Positions 17,871-28,500 of a stretch of 64,000 nucleotides of DNA are shown in pieces. Every line of letters starts with the position of its first letter. Position 1 is the stretch's first letter. The notes under the pieces were generated by a model. It worked only from the letters and a program-made list of their open reading frames with translations. It had not been told where the DNA came from and ran no database searches. A program made the position numbers and the translations under genes. The stretch lies in contig JBHJGZ010000007.1 in NCBI GenBank assembly GCA_050331295.1, positions 124,001 to 188,000 on the forward strand. Direction: 5' to 3'. Source of the DNA: Kuafuiihalomonas sp050331295. Its GTDB lineage: Bacteria; Myxococcota; Kuafuiibacteriia; Kuafuiibacteriales; Kuafuiibacteriaceae.

Positions 17871-19757
17871 ATGAGCCTCCCAGAACGCCCTTTGCCCACT
17901 CCGGGCTCCCGAGTGCGGGTGCGCGTCGCGGGGCGGCCCGAAGTCTCGGAGGGCACCGTCGAGAACGTGAGCGAGGACGGCGTGGTCCTCCGGCTCTTGC
18001 GCCCGCCGGACCTCGGCGTGATGACGCTGATCGAGTTCCTTTCATCCGACCAGACCGTTCTGCTTCGCCGAACCGCGTGCATGGTCTTTCGGAGAGGACA
18101 ATCCGACCATGAGTCTACGACCGTCGCGCTCGAATTCGTCGACCTCGTGGCAACGCCCAGTCGAAAGGAATCGTTGCTGACACGCTTCCTTCAGGTGTTT
18201 GGGCGGGGTGCCCGAACCCCAGACCCGGCTCTGGAGCGAGGTCTTCCTCCTCCACCTCGGAGTGGTCCGATTCTGGGCATCGACCTCGGCACCGTGAACA
18301 GTTGCGTCGCGTGCGTACTCGACGGCAGCGTTCGTGTCCTGGGCGATGGCGAAGTGCGGACCTTTCCCTCGGTCGTACACTTCGATGTCTCGGGCCGGAG
18401 GCGGGTCGGACATGCGGCGCGCGCCAAGATGGTCTTGGAGCCAACCCGAACCGTGTTCGGTTCGAAGCGATTCCTAGGCCGGCCCTTCGCCTCGGAAGAG
18501 GTTCGACGCTGGGGTCATTTTTTTCCGTATCAGCTGGTCCAGGGTGCGGGTGGGGCCACCGCGGTGAAGATGGGTCATGATCTTTTCCCGCTCGAAGAAG
18601 TGTCCAAAGAGATCTTGAAAGCGCTGAAGCTTCAAGCAGAGTCCGCTTTGGGTGTGTCCGTTCATCGAGCGGTGATTTCTGTCCCCGCAGATTTCGGCGA
18701 ACCTCAGCGCGAAGCGGTGCATCGGTCGGGCCGGTTGGCCGGGTTGTGGGTGGAGCGACTGATCAACGAACCAACCGCCGCCGCCGTCGCCTACGGACAT
18801 CGTCGAGAGCTCGACCGACACATCCTCGTCTATGACCTCGGCGGAGGGACGTTCGACGTGTCGATTCTGCGCGTGACGCCCAAAGAGCTGGAGGTCTTGT
18901 CCAGCGGCGGCGACCCGTTCTTGGGGGGAGCCGACTTCGACGATCGACTCACCGAATACATCCTGACTCGGTTCGAAGGCGAATCGGGCGTCCATCTCGG
19001 GGCCGACGTCACCGCGATCCAGAAGATTCGATTCGCGGCCGAGGCGGCGAAGATCCAGCTCTCCGATCGAGACGAAGCGGAGATCTTCCTACCCAAAGTC
19101 ACGACGGACCCGCCTCGAAATCTTTCGGTCACCATCGCCCGGGTGCAGTTCGAAGCCATGGTGGGCGACCTCATCGACCGCACGCTGCGCATCGCAGAAA
19201 CGGTTCTCGAGCAAGCCGACATCAAGGCTGACGACATCGATGAAGTCGTCCTCGTCGGCGGCCAAACCCAAACACCAGCCGTACGACATCGGCTGCAAGA
19301 GCGCTTTGGACAGAAGCTCAGCCAGCGCGTCAACCCCGATGAAGCGGTTGCGCTGGGGGCGGCCATCGTTGCAGCAAGCCTCGAGGGAGGGGATTTGGAA
19401 GCTGACCCGGTCAAGCTCAAGGATATCCTCACGGCATCCATTCAGTGGAGTACCAACGGTCGCGATAGCCAAGTCATCCTGCCACGAGGCAGCCGACTCC
19501 CGGCTACCGCGAGCTTCGATGTCCCGCGAACAACCACCGACATGGCGCCGACTCTGCGACTCTATCGAGGGGAGTCAAAGCACACCGAAGAAAACGCCTT
19601 CATCGGGTCATTGGACCTTTCCGAGCTATCCCGAACCACCGGCGCGTTGGCTCACCTGGACGTCAGCGCCGAAGGACTCTTGTCGGTCCGAGTTCGACGC
19701 CCCGGCGATCAGGAGTTCGAACAGCTGGTGGTGAATCTGGTCGACCCCGAGCTCTGA
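17871..19757 (+). CDS. PilZ-like domain fused to an Hsp70/DnaK-type protein
   Basis: 628 residues from ATG 17871; the frame is open from 17802 but the extra part is not conserved-looking. Residues 1-110 form a PilZ-like barrel with TVENVSEDGVVLRL (NxSxxG), although an RxxxR motif is not clear. After a Pro-rich linker comes a full Hsp70 nucleotide-binding domain: ILGIDLGTVNSCVA (phosphate 1), VYDLGGGTFDVSIL (phosphate 2), LINEPTAAAVAYG and VVLVGGQTQTPAVR (adenosine). The substrate-binding part is short (about 110 residues), has the beta-sandwich only and lacks the helical lid and the EEVD-type tail. It is probably a specialised cytoplasmic chaperone or ATPase, not the housekeeping DnaK. Confidence 0.85.
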   Translation: MSLPERPLPTPGSRVRVRVAGRPEVSEGTVENVSEDGVVLRLLRPPDLGVMTLIEFLSSDQTVLLRRTACMVFRRGQSDHESTTVALEFVDLVATPSRKESLLTRFLQVFGRGARTPDPALERGLPPPPRSGPILGIDLGTVNSCVACVLDGSVRVLGDGEVRTFPSVVHFDVSGRRRVGHAARAKMVLEPTRTVFGSKRFLGRPFASEEVRRWGHFFPYQLVQGAGGATAVKMGHDLFPLEEVSKEILKALKLQAESALGVSVHRAVISVPADFGEPQREAVHRSGRLAGLWVERLINEPTAAAVAYGHRRELDRHILVYDLGGGTFDVSILRVTPKELEVLSSGGDPFLGGADFDDRLTEYILTRFEGESGVHLGADVTAIQKIRFAAEAAKIQLSDRDEAEIFLPKVTTDPPRNLSVTIARVQFEAMVGDLIDRTLRIAETVLEQADIKADDIDEVVLVGGQTQTPAVRHRLQERFGQKLSQRVNPDEAVALGAAIVAASLEGGDLEADPVKLKDILTASIQWSTNGRDSQVILPRGSRLPATASFDVPRTTTDMAPTLRLYRGESKHTEENAFIGSLDLSELSRTTGALAHLDVSAEGLLSVRVRRPGDQEFEQLVVNLVDPEL

Positions 19758-19764
19758 TGCCCGA

Positions 19765-20559
19765 CTAGGCGCCGGCGGCAAATCTAGCGACCTGGTCCAC
19801 CACCGAAGGCTTCTTCAACATCGCGAAGTGTCCCACCCCCTGGAGTCGTTCCAGTCGGGACCGAGGAAGCGCTTCGGCCAGGCTCAGGGCATCGACGAAG
19901 GGGACATAGGGATCCGCTTCGTCGTGCACGATCAGGGCCGGTCGGTGGATGCTGGAGAGGTCGACCGCCCGTTCAGCCGCGTCGCCGTAGCGCCGCTGGT
20001 ATCGTCGTATCAACCATCGACGGACCGAAGGACGAAGAGGGGCGGCTTCGATGAAGCGCTCGGCGCTCCGGGGGCCGGCCAGCAGCGCCATGCGCTTTAC
20101 TGGAAGGCCCCGGGACACCGCGTACAGCGCGCAGCCGGCGCCAAACGAATGGGCGATTATCGCTTCGAAAGGGCCCCATTCGCGACCGATGCCCAGCAAG
20201 GCCTCCGTGAAGTCGAAGGGGTCCGTGCGACGGCCTCGCGACATACCGTGCGCCGGACCGTCAAAGGCCAGTCCACATAGACCCATTTCGGCCAATCGAT
20301 GACCGAACGCACCCATTTGCGTGGACCGGCCCCCGAAACCGTGGACCAGCAGGACCTTGGGCGCCGTGATGGACCCCCAGGCCCATCCTCGGAACCGGTC
20401 CATCGCGTCCACGGGCGAAGCCGCCTCCGCAAATCCCTGTTCCCAAGACCGCGCGGGATGACGGCTCGGACGCTCCAAGTATGCCCGAGCCCACCACTCG
20501 GCGGAAAGCCGGGGCGCGAGGGCTTGGGCTGCGTCCCACAGTATCTCTGCAGTGCTCAT
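19765..20559 (-). CDS. Alpha/beta hydrolase
   Basis: A 264-residue cytoplasmic alpha/beta-fold hydrolase. The oxyanion region is LLVHGFGGRSTQ, the nucleophile elbow IAHSFGAG (GxSxG-like, with Ala for the first Gly), the acid is in VHDEADPYVP and the His in GVGHFAM. An ester or thioester substrate is likely but unidentified. The gene has a good ribosome site (GAGGAG 8-10 bp before ATG 20559). A CGAACGTTCG palindrome 34 bp upstream is shared with the promoter of the neighbouring tetR gene, so repression by that regulator is likely. Confidence 0.88.
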   Translation of the reverse strand: MSTAEILWDAAQALAPRLSAEWWARAYLERPSRHPARSWEQGFAEAASPVDAMDRFRGWAWGSITAPKVLLVHGFGGRSTQMGAFGHRLAEMGLCGLAFDGPAHGMSRGRRTDPFDFTEALLGIGREWGPFEAIIAHSFGAGCALYAVSRGLPVKRMALLAGPRSAERFIEAAPLRPSVRRWLIRRYQRRYGDAAERAVDLSSIHRPALIVHDEADPYVPFVDALSLAEALPRSRLERLQGVGHFAMLKKPSVVDQVARFAAGA

Positions 20560-20585
20560 GATTCTTTTCTCCTCTCTTCATAGTA

Positions 20586-20602
20586 ATTAGATCGAACGTT
20601 CG
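20586..20602 (-). promoter_or_regulatory. TetR operator and -10 box before the alpha/beta hydrolase
   Basis: On the minus strand a perfect 10-bp palindrome CGAACGTTCG (20593-20602) is followed after 1 bp by TCTAAT (20586-20591), a five-of-six match to a -10 box. The hydrolase ATG lies 27 bp further on. The same palindrome occurs before tetR. Repressor binding is inferred from position and repetition. Confidence 0.65.
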
Positions 20603-20652
20603 TGCTTTTTTGTGTACGCAAATTTTTTGGAATGAGTTGTGTGTCCCTCCGA

Positions 20653-21249
20653 TCAGCGCCGTCGGGCGCTGCGAATGATCCGCTCGAAGCTCCCTCGCAC
20701 GCGGCGCTCGATGTCAGGGTCGTTGAGCAGATGCTGGTAGTAGTGGTGTCCGAGGATGAGGGAGAACACATCAAAGGCAAAATCGTCGGGATTCAGATCC
20801 TCTCGGAAATCCTGAACTTCGATGGCCAGCGTGGCGGAGTGCGCCACCAGCTGCAGAAACTTCCGTTGTTGGTCCACCAGAAAGTCCCGGGCAGGGCCCG
20901 TCCGGGCGTCCAGTTCGTGCGCCGCGGCCATGAGGACGCACCCACCCGGAAACATCTGGTCTTCGTTCCAGGCCAGGTTGCGCTCGAAGACGGCTCGAAT
21001 CCGCGCTTCACCTCGGGGTGCCTTGAACGCCGGTCGGATCACCCGCTCGATGAAGCGACGGGCGACCTCCTCCAAAACCGCGATCTGGAGCTGCTCTTTG
21101 GACCCAAAATGGGCGAACAAGCCACTCTTGGACATCTGCAGCTCGGAAGACAGAGAGCCGATGGTCAGGCCCTCGAGTCCTTCGATGCTCGCCCGCCGGA
21201 TCGCTCGGTCCAAGACCCGCTGGCGGGTATCGTTGCCCTTGGGCCCCAC
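20653..21249 (-). CDS. TetR/AcrR-family transcriptional repressor
   Basis: A 198-residue regulator with a GTG start. The N-terminal helix-turn-helix (TRQRVLDRAIRRASIEGLEG, then LTIGSLSSELQMSKSGLFAHFGSKEQL) matches the TetR DNA-binding domain. The C-terminal part has a TetR_C-like pattern (FPGGCVLMAAAHELDARTGPARD) seen in regulators of lipid or detoxification genes. It lies 93 bp upstream of the alpha/beta hydrolase gene on the same strand. Its own promoter holds an ACGAACGTTCGT palindrome between the -35 and -10 boxes, which suggests autorepression and joint control of the hydrolase. The inducer is unknown. Confidence 0.9.
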   Translation of the reverse strand: MGPKGNDTRQRVLDRAIRRASIEGLEGLTIGSLSSELQMSKSGLFAHFGSKEQLQIAVLEEVARRFIERVIRPAFKAPRGEARIRAVFERNLAWNEDQMFPGGCVLMAAAHELDARTGPARDFLVDQQRKFLQLVAHSATLAIEVQDFREDLNPDDFAFDVFSLILGHHYYQHLLNDPDIERRVRGSFERIIRSARRR

Positions 21250-21257
21250 GCTCCGGG

Positions 21258-21286
21258 ATTTTTGAACGAACGTTCGTATCTGTCAA
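21258..21286 (-). promoter_or_regulatory. tetR promoter with operator in the spacer
   Basis: On the minus strand TTGACA (21286-21281, perfect -35) is followed by a 17-bp spacer and AAAAAT (21263-21258, four of six -10 bases). The spacer contains a perfect 12-bp palindrome ACGAACGTTCGT (21266-21277). Its core is identical to the site before the hydrolase gene. The GTG start at 21249 lies only 8 bp after the -10, so the transcript would be nearly leaderless if this promoter is used. Confidence 0.7.
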
Positions 21287-21306
21287 GAGCCCGAGGGCCG
21301 AGGCTA

Positions 21307-24300
21307 CTACCCTTCTCCGCCCACGGCGGGCTCCGGAGTCACGAGCGGAAGAATGGGACCGTCCTCCATCGGGTACTCGTCGAACTCGATCTCTGCTCGG
21401 TCCACGTCGATGTCCAGATAGGAGTAATTGGCCAAGCCGGTGCCGGCCGGGATCAAGCGGCCCATGATCACGTTTTCCTTGAGGCCTCGTAGATGATCCA
21501 CTTTCCCGCTGATGGCGGCTTCGGTGAGCACCTTGGTCGTCTCCTGGAAAGAGGAGGCAGAGATGAAGGACTCGGTGGAAAGCGAGGCCTTGGTGATGCC
21601 GAGCAGCATCGGCTCGCCCACCGCAGGCTGACCGCCCAGATTCATGACCCGGTCGTTCTCTTCTTCGAAAACGTGGCGCTCGACCTGCTCGTCCACCAGG
21701 AACATCGTGTCGCCCACGTCGCGTACGCGGACCCGCCGCAGCATTTGACGGACGATCACTTCGATGTGTTTGTCGTTCAGCTTCACGCCCTGGAGCCGAT
21801 AGACCTCTTGGATCTCATCGACCAGGTAGCGCGCCAAAGCCTGCTCACCCAACACCTTGAGAATGTCGTGCGGGTTGGCGGCACCGTCCACCAAGGGCTC
21901 TCCGGCCTTCACCCGATCCCCCTCATGCACGACGATGTTCTTGCTCTTGGGCACCAGGTACTCGCACACCTCCCCAAACTCGGGTGTGACGAGGATCTTT
22001 CGTTTCCCTTTGGTGTCCTTGCCGAAGCCCACCACACCATCGACATCGGATACCACCGCGTGCTCCTTTGGCTTTCGCGCCTCGAACAGCTCTGCCACAC
22101 GCGGAAGACCTCCGGTGATGTCTTTTGTTTTCGTGGTCTCGCGAGGAACCTTGGCGATGGCATGGCCAGGCCCGATCACGTCGCCCTCGTTGACGGTGAT
22201 GTTGGCTCGGACCGGCAAGGCATACTGCGCCGGCTGACCCGACTTCGGGAGAATCTTCATGTCCCCGGCGTCGTCGACGATCATCAATCGAGGCCGTGCA
22301 TCCGGATCCCGAGATTCGATCACCACCTTGCGCGACATTCCGGTCTGCTCGTCCAACTCCTCGGTCACGGTAACGCCTTCGATCAGGTCGCCGAACTTGA
22401 CCTGGCCACCTACCTCGGAGAGCAAAGGAATGTTGAAGGGCTCCCAGTCCGCGAGGGTAGCGCCCTTTACGCAGGCCGCACCGTTCTTGAACCGGACCAC
22501 CGCGCCGTAAGGGATCTGATACTGCTCTTTCACGAGGCCGGTGTCGTCACAGATCTGAATCTCACCGTTGCGGTTCATGGCTACGAGGTTCCCGCCCTCA
22601 CGCTCGACCACGCTCAGGTTGATGTACTTGACGATTCCACCGAATCGAGTCTCCACGTCGGACTTTGCGCCGCGGGCCAAGGCCGCGCCGCCTACGTGAA
22701 AGGTTCGCATCGTCAGCTGCGTACCAGGCTCACCGATGGACTGGGCGGCGATCACGCCGATGGCCTCGCCAAGGTTTACCTTGCGGCCTCGCGAGAGATC
22801 GCGACCGTAACACTCCATGCACACGCCGCGCTTGGTCTCGCAGGTGAGAGGAGAACGGATCCGCACCCGCTGGATGCCTGCATCTTCGATGGCACGAACT
22901 CTAGCTTCATCGATCTCACCACCGGCCTCACACAAGATCTGGCCAGAATGCGGATGAACGACGTCGTCGAGGGCCACGCGTCCGAGGACTCGGTCACCGA
23001 GCTGCTCGATGACTTCGCCCGACTCCACCAGCGGCTGCATCTCGATGCCGTTCAGAGTGCCGCAATCATATTCCGTGATGACCGCATCCTGCGCCACGTC
23101 CACCAGGCGTCGGGTCAGGTAGCCCGAATTGGCGGTCTTGAGCGCGGTGTCGGCTAGCCCCTTTCGCGCCCCGTGGGTGGAGATGAAGTACTGGAGAACC
23201 GTCAGACCTTCCCGAAAGTTGGCGATGATCGGCGTTTCGATGATTTCTCCCGACGGCTTGGCCATCAAACCGCGCATACCCGCCAGCTGCCGGATCTGCT
23301 GAGCGGAACCTCGAGCACCGGAATCCGCCATCAAGAAGATGGGATTGAAGGTCGGCATCTTGCGGGTGTGGCCTCCGTTCGGGGACGTCACTTCCTCGGT
23401 CGAGATACCTTCCATCAGGGCCTTGGAGACGGTTTCGCCGACGCGAGCCCAGATATCGATGACCTTGTTGTACCTCTCGCCGTCGGTGATGAGACCTTCG
23501 ACGTACTGCTCTTCGATCTCCGCAACTTCCTCTTGCGCCTTCCCGACGATGGCAGCTTTCTCGTCCGGAATCCGCATATCGTCGATCGATATGGAAATCC
23601 CAGCCGCCGTCGCTTGACTGTAACCGATGGTCCGGACGCGGTCGGCGAGCAGAACCGTCTCCTTCTGCCCGCAGGCTCGGTAGCACTGGTCGATGAGTCC
23701 TCCCAAGGCCTTCTTGGTCATGACTGCGTTCACCACGTTGAAGTCCACCTGCTTCGGGACCACCTCCATCAAGAGAACGCGCCCAACCGTGGTTTCCTGC
23801 AGTTCCTTCAAGTATTCGCCATCCACCGGACGGTCGGTGATGCGGACCTTGATGCGGGCCTGAAGATCGACCGCACCATGGTCATAGGCGGCTCGAACCT
23901 CTTCCGGGGCAGCGAACACTTTGCCTTCGCCTCGAGCGAACGCACGCTCGCGCGTCATGTAGTAACAACCGAGGACGATGTCCTGCGTCGGCACGATGAT
24001 GGGCTTCCCGTTGGCCGGACTCAGGATGTTGTTCGTGGACATCATGAGCACCCGAGATTCCATCTGGGCCTCGATGGAAAGGGGCACGTGAACCGCCATC
24101 TGGTCGCCGTCGAAGTCCGCGTTGAACGCAGTGCAGACCAAAGGATGCAGCTGGATCGCTTTGCCCTCCACCAGCACCGGTTCGAAGGCCTGGATGCCCA
24201 GTCGGTGCAAGGTGGGAGCTCGATTCAACATCACGGGATGCTCTTTGATGATGTCCTCGAGGATGTCCCAGACCTCGGGCTTTTCTTTTTCCACCATCTT

Positions 24301-25518
24301 CTTGGCCGACTTGATGGTGGTGACATACCCCTTCTCCTCCAGCTTGTTGTAGATGAAGGGCTTGAAGAGCTCGAGGGCCATGATCTTCGGCAACCCACAC
24401 TGGTGGAGTTTCAGCTCCGGACCCACCACGATGACCGATCGACCGGAGTAGTCGACGCGCTTTCCGAGTAGGTTCTGCCGGAATCGGCCCTGCTTACCCT
24501 TCAACATGTCGCTGAGAGACTTGAGGGGGCGCTTGTTCGGACCCGTAATCACCTTTCCGCGACGTCCGTTGTCGAAGAGCGCGTCCACCGCCTCTTGCAA
24601 CATGCGCTTTTCGTTACGAATGATGATTTCCGGAGCATTGAGCTCCTGAAGTCGCTTCAAGCGATTGTTTCGGTTGATGACGCGACGGTACAGGTCGTTG
24701 AGGTCGGAGGTCGCAAAGCGACCACCATCCAACGGAACCAACGGTCGAAGATCTGGGGGAATGACGGGAATGACTTCCAGCATCATCCACTCCGGCTTGT
24801 TGTCCGACTCGCGGAATGAATCGACTACCTTGAGCCGCTTCGCAATCTTCTTGCGCTTGGCCTCGGACGTGGTCGCCTTCATTTCGGCCCGGAGCTCCTC
24901 GGCCAGAACGTGAATGTCCAAATGCCCGCCCCGGTCCGGCGCCTTGAGAAGCTCCCGGATCGCTTCGGCACCCATGCCGGCAACGAGGTAATCCTCTCCG
25001 TGCTCATCCAGGATCTGCTCGAAGCGTTCCTCGGAAATGATCTCGCAGCGTTGGTATTCGTTCTGCTCTTTTGGATCGATGACGATGTACGCCTCGCAAT
25101 AAAGAACCTTTTCCAAGTCCTTCAGGGTGACGTCCAAGAGGTTTCCGATTCGAGACGGCAGCGACTTGAGAAACCAGATATGGGCCACCGGCGTCGCAAG
25201 GTTGATGTGGCCGAGCCGCTCTCGCCGAACCTTGGACTGGATCACCTCGACGCCGCACTTCTCACAAACGACGCCTCGGTGCTTCATCCGCTTGTACTTG
25301 CCGCAGAGACACTCGTAATCCTTGATCGGACCAAAGATCTTGGCGCAAAACAGCCCATCGCGTTCCGGCTTGAAGGTCCGGTAGTTGATGGTCTCCGGCT
25401 TTTTGACTTCACCGTGCGACCATTCGCGGATCTTCTCGGGCGATGCGATGGAGATCCGGATCGATGAGAAGGACGTCGGGTCCTTCGGCTTCTCGAAAAA
25501 GTTGAAAATATCCTTCAC
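21307..25518 (-). CDS. rpoC: RNA polymerase beta' subunit
   Basis: 1403 residues, about the same as E. coli RpoC (1407). It starts MKDIFNFFEKPKDP. The N-terminal zinc site is CLCGKYKRMKHRGVVCEKCG. The catalytic Mg-binding motif NADFDGDQMAVHVPLS lies near residue 465. The second zinc cluster includes CETKRGVCMECYGRDL, followed by the trigger-loop region GEPGTQLTMRTFHVGGAA. No intein or large insertion is present. It follows rpoB by 31 bp and forms the beta-beta' operon with it. In many bacteria the str operon (rpsL-rpsG-fusA) follows; here the next gene is tetR. Confidence 0.98.
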   Translation of the reverse strand: MKDIFNFFEKPKDPTSFSSIRISIASPEKIREWSHGEVKKPETINYRTFKPERDGLFCAKIFGPIKDYECLCGKYKRMKHRGVVCEKCGVEVIQSKVRRERLGHINLATPVAHIWFLKSLPSRIGNLLDVTLKDLEKVLYCEAYIVIDPKEQNEYQRCEIISEERFEQILDEHGEDYLVAGMGAEAIRELLKAPDRGGHLDIHVLAEELRAEMKATTSEAKRKKIAKRLKVVDSFRESDNKPEWMMLEVIPVIPPDLRPLVPLDGGRFATSDLNDLYRRVINRNNRLKRLQELNAPEIIIRNEKRMLQEAVDALFDNGRRGKVITGPNKRPLKSLSDMLKGKQGRFRQNLLGKRVDYSGRSVIVVGPELKLHQCGLPKIMALELFKPFIYNKLEEKGYVTTIKSAKKMVEKEKPEVWDILEDIIKEHPVMLNRAPTLHRLGIQAFEPVLVEGKAIQLHPLVCTAFNADFDGDQMAVHVPLSIEAQMESRVLMMSTNNILSPANGKPIIVPTQDIVLGCYYMTRERAFARGEGKVFAAPEEVRAAYDHGAVDLQARIKVRITDRPVDGEYLKELQETTVGRVLLMEVVPKQVDFNVVNAVMTKKALGGLIDQCYRACGQKETVLLADRVRTIGYSQATAAGISISIDDMRIPDEKAAIVGKAQEEVAEIEEQYVEGLITDGERYNKVIDIWARVGETVSKALMEGISTEEVTSPNGGHTRKMPTFNPIFLMADSGARGSAQQIRQLAGMRGLMAKPSGEIIETPIIANFREGLTVLQYFISTHGARKGLADTALKTANSGYLTRRLVDVAQDAVITEYDCGTLNGIEMQPLVESGEVIEQLGDRVLGRVALDDVVHPHSGQILCEAGGEIDEARVRAIEDAGIQRVRIRSPLTCETKRGVCMECYGRDLSRGRKVNLGEAIGVIAAQSIGEPGTQLTMRTFHVGGAALARGAKSDVETRFGGIVKYINLSVVEREGGNLVAMNRNGEIQICDDTGLVKEQYQIPYGAVVRFKNGAACVKGATLADWEPFNIPLLSEVGGQVKFGDLIEGVTVTEELDEQTGMSRKVVIESRDPDARPRLMIVDDAGDMKILPKSGQPAQYALPVRANITVNEGDVIGPGHAIAKVPRETTKTKDITGGLPRVAELFEARKPKEHAVVSDVDGVVGFGKDTKGKRKILVTPEFGEVCEYLVPKSKNIVVHEGDRVKAGEPLVDGAANPHDILKVLGEQALARYLVDEIQEVYRLQGVKLNDKHIEVIVRQMLRRVRVRDVGDTMFLVDEQVERHVFEEENDRVMNLGGQPAVGEPMLLGITKASLSTESFISASSFQETTKVLTEAAISGKVDHLRGLKENVIMGRLIPAGTGLANYSYLDIDVDRAEIEFDEYPMEDGPILPLVTPEPAVGGEG

Positions 25519-25549
25519 GTGAGATGCCTCTTGTCGGTCTTCGACCGCC

Positions 25550-28500
25550 TCATTGTTCGGCGGTAGCAGCGTCGGTTCCTGCCTCGGCCGCTACATCGTC
25601 TTCGTCTTCGTCGTCATCGAGGTCTTCCAGACCCCCCACACCCAGCTCGACACCAGGTGCGCCACGCTCAGCGGGTGAAATGATCGACCGGTACCGGGCC
25701 GCGTCGCGTCGGGCGATGACGTCCTTGACCGTTTCCTCGTCCAAGAGCTCGACGTCGAGTCCCAAGGACTGAAGTTCCTTCATCAAGACGTTGAACGATT
25801 CGGGGAGTCCCGCTTCCAGGATGTTCTCGCCCTTGACGATGGCTTCGTACATCCGGGTTCGACCGAGCACGTCATCGGACTTCACGGTCAAAAACTCCTG
25901 CAGAGAGTAGGCAGCTCCATACGCCTCCATGGCCCAAACTTCCATTTCACCGAGTCGCTGCCCACCAAACTGAGCCTTCCCGCCCAGCGGCTGCTGCGTC
26001 ACCAGGGAGTAGGGCCCGATGGACCGGGCGTGAATCTTGTCGTCCACCAAGTGATGCAGCTTGAGCATGTACATCACGCCCACCGTCACATCTTGGTCGA
26101 AAGCATCACCGGTCCGGCCATCGAACAGGATCGATTGCACCATTCGTCCGGAATCTCCGAGCATCGCCCGTATGTTCGTTTCCGCCGCCCCATCGAACAC
26201 CGGGGTCGCGGTGTGGACGCCGTTTCGCACCTTCTTGGCCAGCTTGTAGAGTTCCTTGGGCTCGAGATCGTCGAAGAACTCCTGGAACCTGCCGCTGCTG
26301 AACGTTCGCTTCAGAAGGGACCGAATCTCCTCGGCGCATTCCCGTTGACGCTCGAGCCAGAGGTCGTGGAGCTGACCGAGCTTCACGCCGATGCCTTTGG
26401 CGGCCCAACCCAGGTGCGTTTCGAGGATCTGGCCAACGTTCATTCGGGACGGAACGCCGAGCGGGTTCAGCACCACGTCCACGGGATTGCCGTCGATATC
26501 GAAGGGCATGTCTTCCTCTGGGAGAACCTTCGAAATGACACCCTTGTTGCCGTGCCGGCCCGCCATCTTGTCGCCGACTTGGAGCTTGCGCTTGATGGCG
26601 ACATAGACCTTCACCATCTTGATGACGCCCGGAGGAAGCTCGTCGCCCTTCTTGAGGCGTGCGATCTTCTCCTGGAACACCATGGTCACCAGCTCCATCT
26701 GGTCCCGGATGGACTCCGCGACCTTCTTGACCCGGGTCTCGGCCTGATCGTCTCCGATCTTGATCTCCGGCCAGTACTTCTCTGGAACCTCCGCCAAGAG
26801 CGACTCTGAGAGCTTGTCGCCCTTGGCGATGAGCTCCTTGCCTTTGTCGTCTACGAGTCGCGACGAGGCTTCCTTGTCCGACAGCAGTCGAAGCATCTTT
26901 CGGCGACCGGAATCCCGAATGATCCGGATCTCGTCGTTTTGATCCTTCAGGAGCCGCGCTTCTTCTTCGTCCTCGATCTGTTGCGCCCGCTCGTCCTTGT
27001 CGACACCCTTGCGGGAGAACACTTTGGCGTTGATGACGGTGCCGACAACGCCCGTGGGCACCCGCAACGAGGTGTCCCGAACGTCCCCCGCCTTCTCCCC
27101 GAAGATGGCCCGAAGGAGTTTCTCCTCCGGCGAGAGCTGCGTTTCACCCTTTGGCGTGATCTTGCCGACCAGCACGTCACCAGCGCGGACCTCGGCGCCG
27201 ATCCGAACGATGCCGGACTCGTCGAGGTCGGCTAGAGCCTCCTCGCCGACATTTGGAATGTCCCGGGTGATCTCTTCTCGCCCCAGCTTCGTGTCCCGGG
27301 CGATGCACTCGAACTCTTCGATGTGCACCGACGTGAAGACATCTTCCTTCACCACCCGTTCGGATATCAGAATGGAGTCTTCGAAGTTGTAGCCGTTCCA
27401 GGGCATGAACGCCACGACGCAGTTACGCCCCAGCGCGAGCTCCCCCATCTCGGTCGAGGGTCCGTCGGCGATGACCTCACCCTGGCGTACCCGGTCCCCT
27501 ACGCGAACGATGGGCTTTTGATTGATGCATGTGCTCTGGTTGGAGCGCTGGTACTTGTGGAGGTTGTAGATGTCGACCTCCGCCGCCACGTCGGTGGACT
27601 CTTCGGAGGTATCGACGCGGACGACGATGCGGGTCGCATCGAGCTGTTCCACCACGCCGTCGCGCTTCGCGACGACCGTCACGCCCGAGTCTCGAGCGAC
27701 GATGGCCTCCATGCCCGTGCCCACGAGAGGCGCCTCGGTTCGAACCAGAGGCACGGCTTGGCGCTGCATGTTGGAGCCCATCAATGCCCGGTTGGCGTCG
27801 TCGTTCTCGAGAAATGGAATCAGCGCGGCCGCCACCGACACCAGCTGATTCGGGGAGACGTCCATCAACGTGACTTCGTCTGGCTTCACCATCACGAAGT
27901 CGCCTCCGCGACGAACCGATATCAAATCTCCGGTGAAGCGACCCTCGTCGTCGACCGTGGCGTTCGCCTGGGCGATGATGTGGTTCTCCTCCTGCAGGGC
28001 GGAGTGGAACCTGGGCATCATGTCGACCTGGCCGTCGCTCACTTCGCGATACGGCGTTTCGACGAAGCCGTATGAGTTCACCCGAGCGTAGGTCGAAAGC
28101 GATGAGATCAACCCGATGTTCGGACCCTCGGGCGTTTCGATGGGGCAGATGCGTCCGTAGTGGGTCGGGTGAACGTCGCGAACCTCGAAACCGGCCCGTT
28201 CACGCGTGAGTCCTCCCGGTCCGAGAGCCGAGAGACGTCGCTTGTGGGTCACCTCCGACAACGGATTGGTCTGATCCATGAACTGAGAAAGCTGCGAGGA
28301 ACCGAAGAATTCCTTCACCACTGCGCTCACCGGTTTCGCGTTGATGAGATCATGCGGCATCAGGGTCTCGGTCTCTTGGACCGTCATTCGTTCCTTGATG
28401 GCACGTTCCATACGCACCAAACCGATGCGGTACTGGTTCTCGAGGAGCTCACCGACCGCGCGGACCCTCCGGTTCCCCAGATGGTCGATGTCGTCGATCT

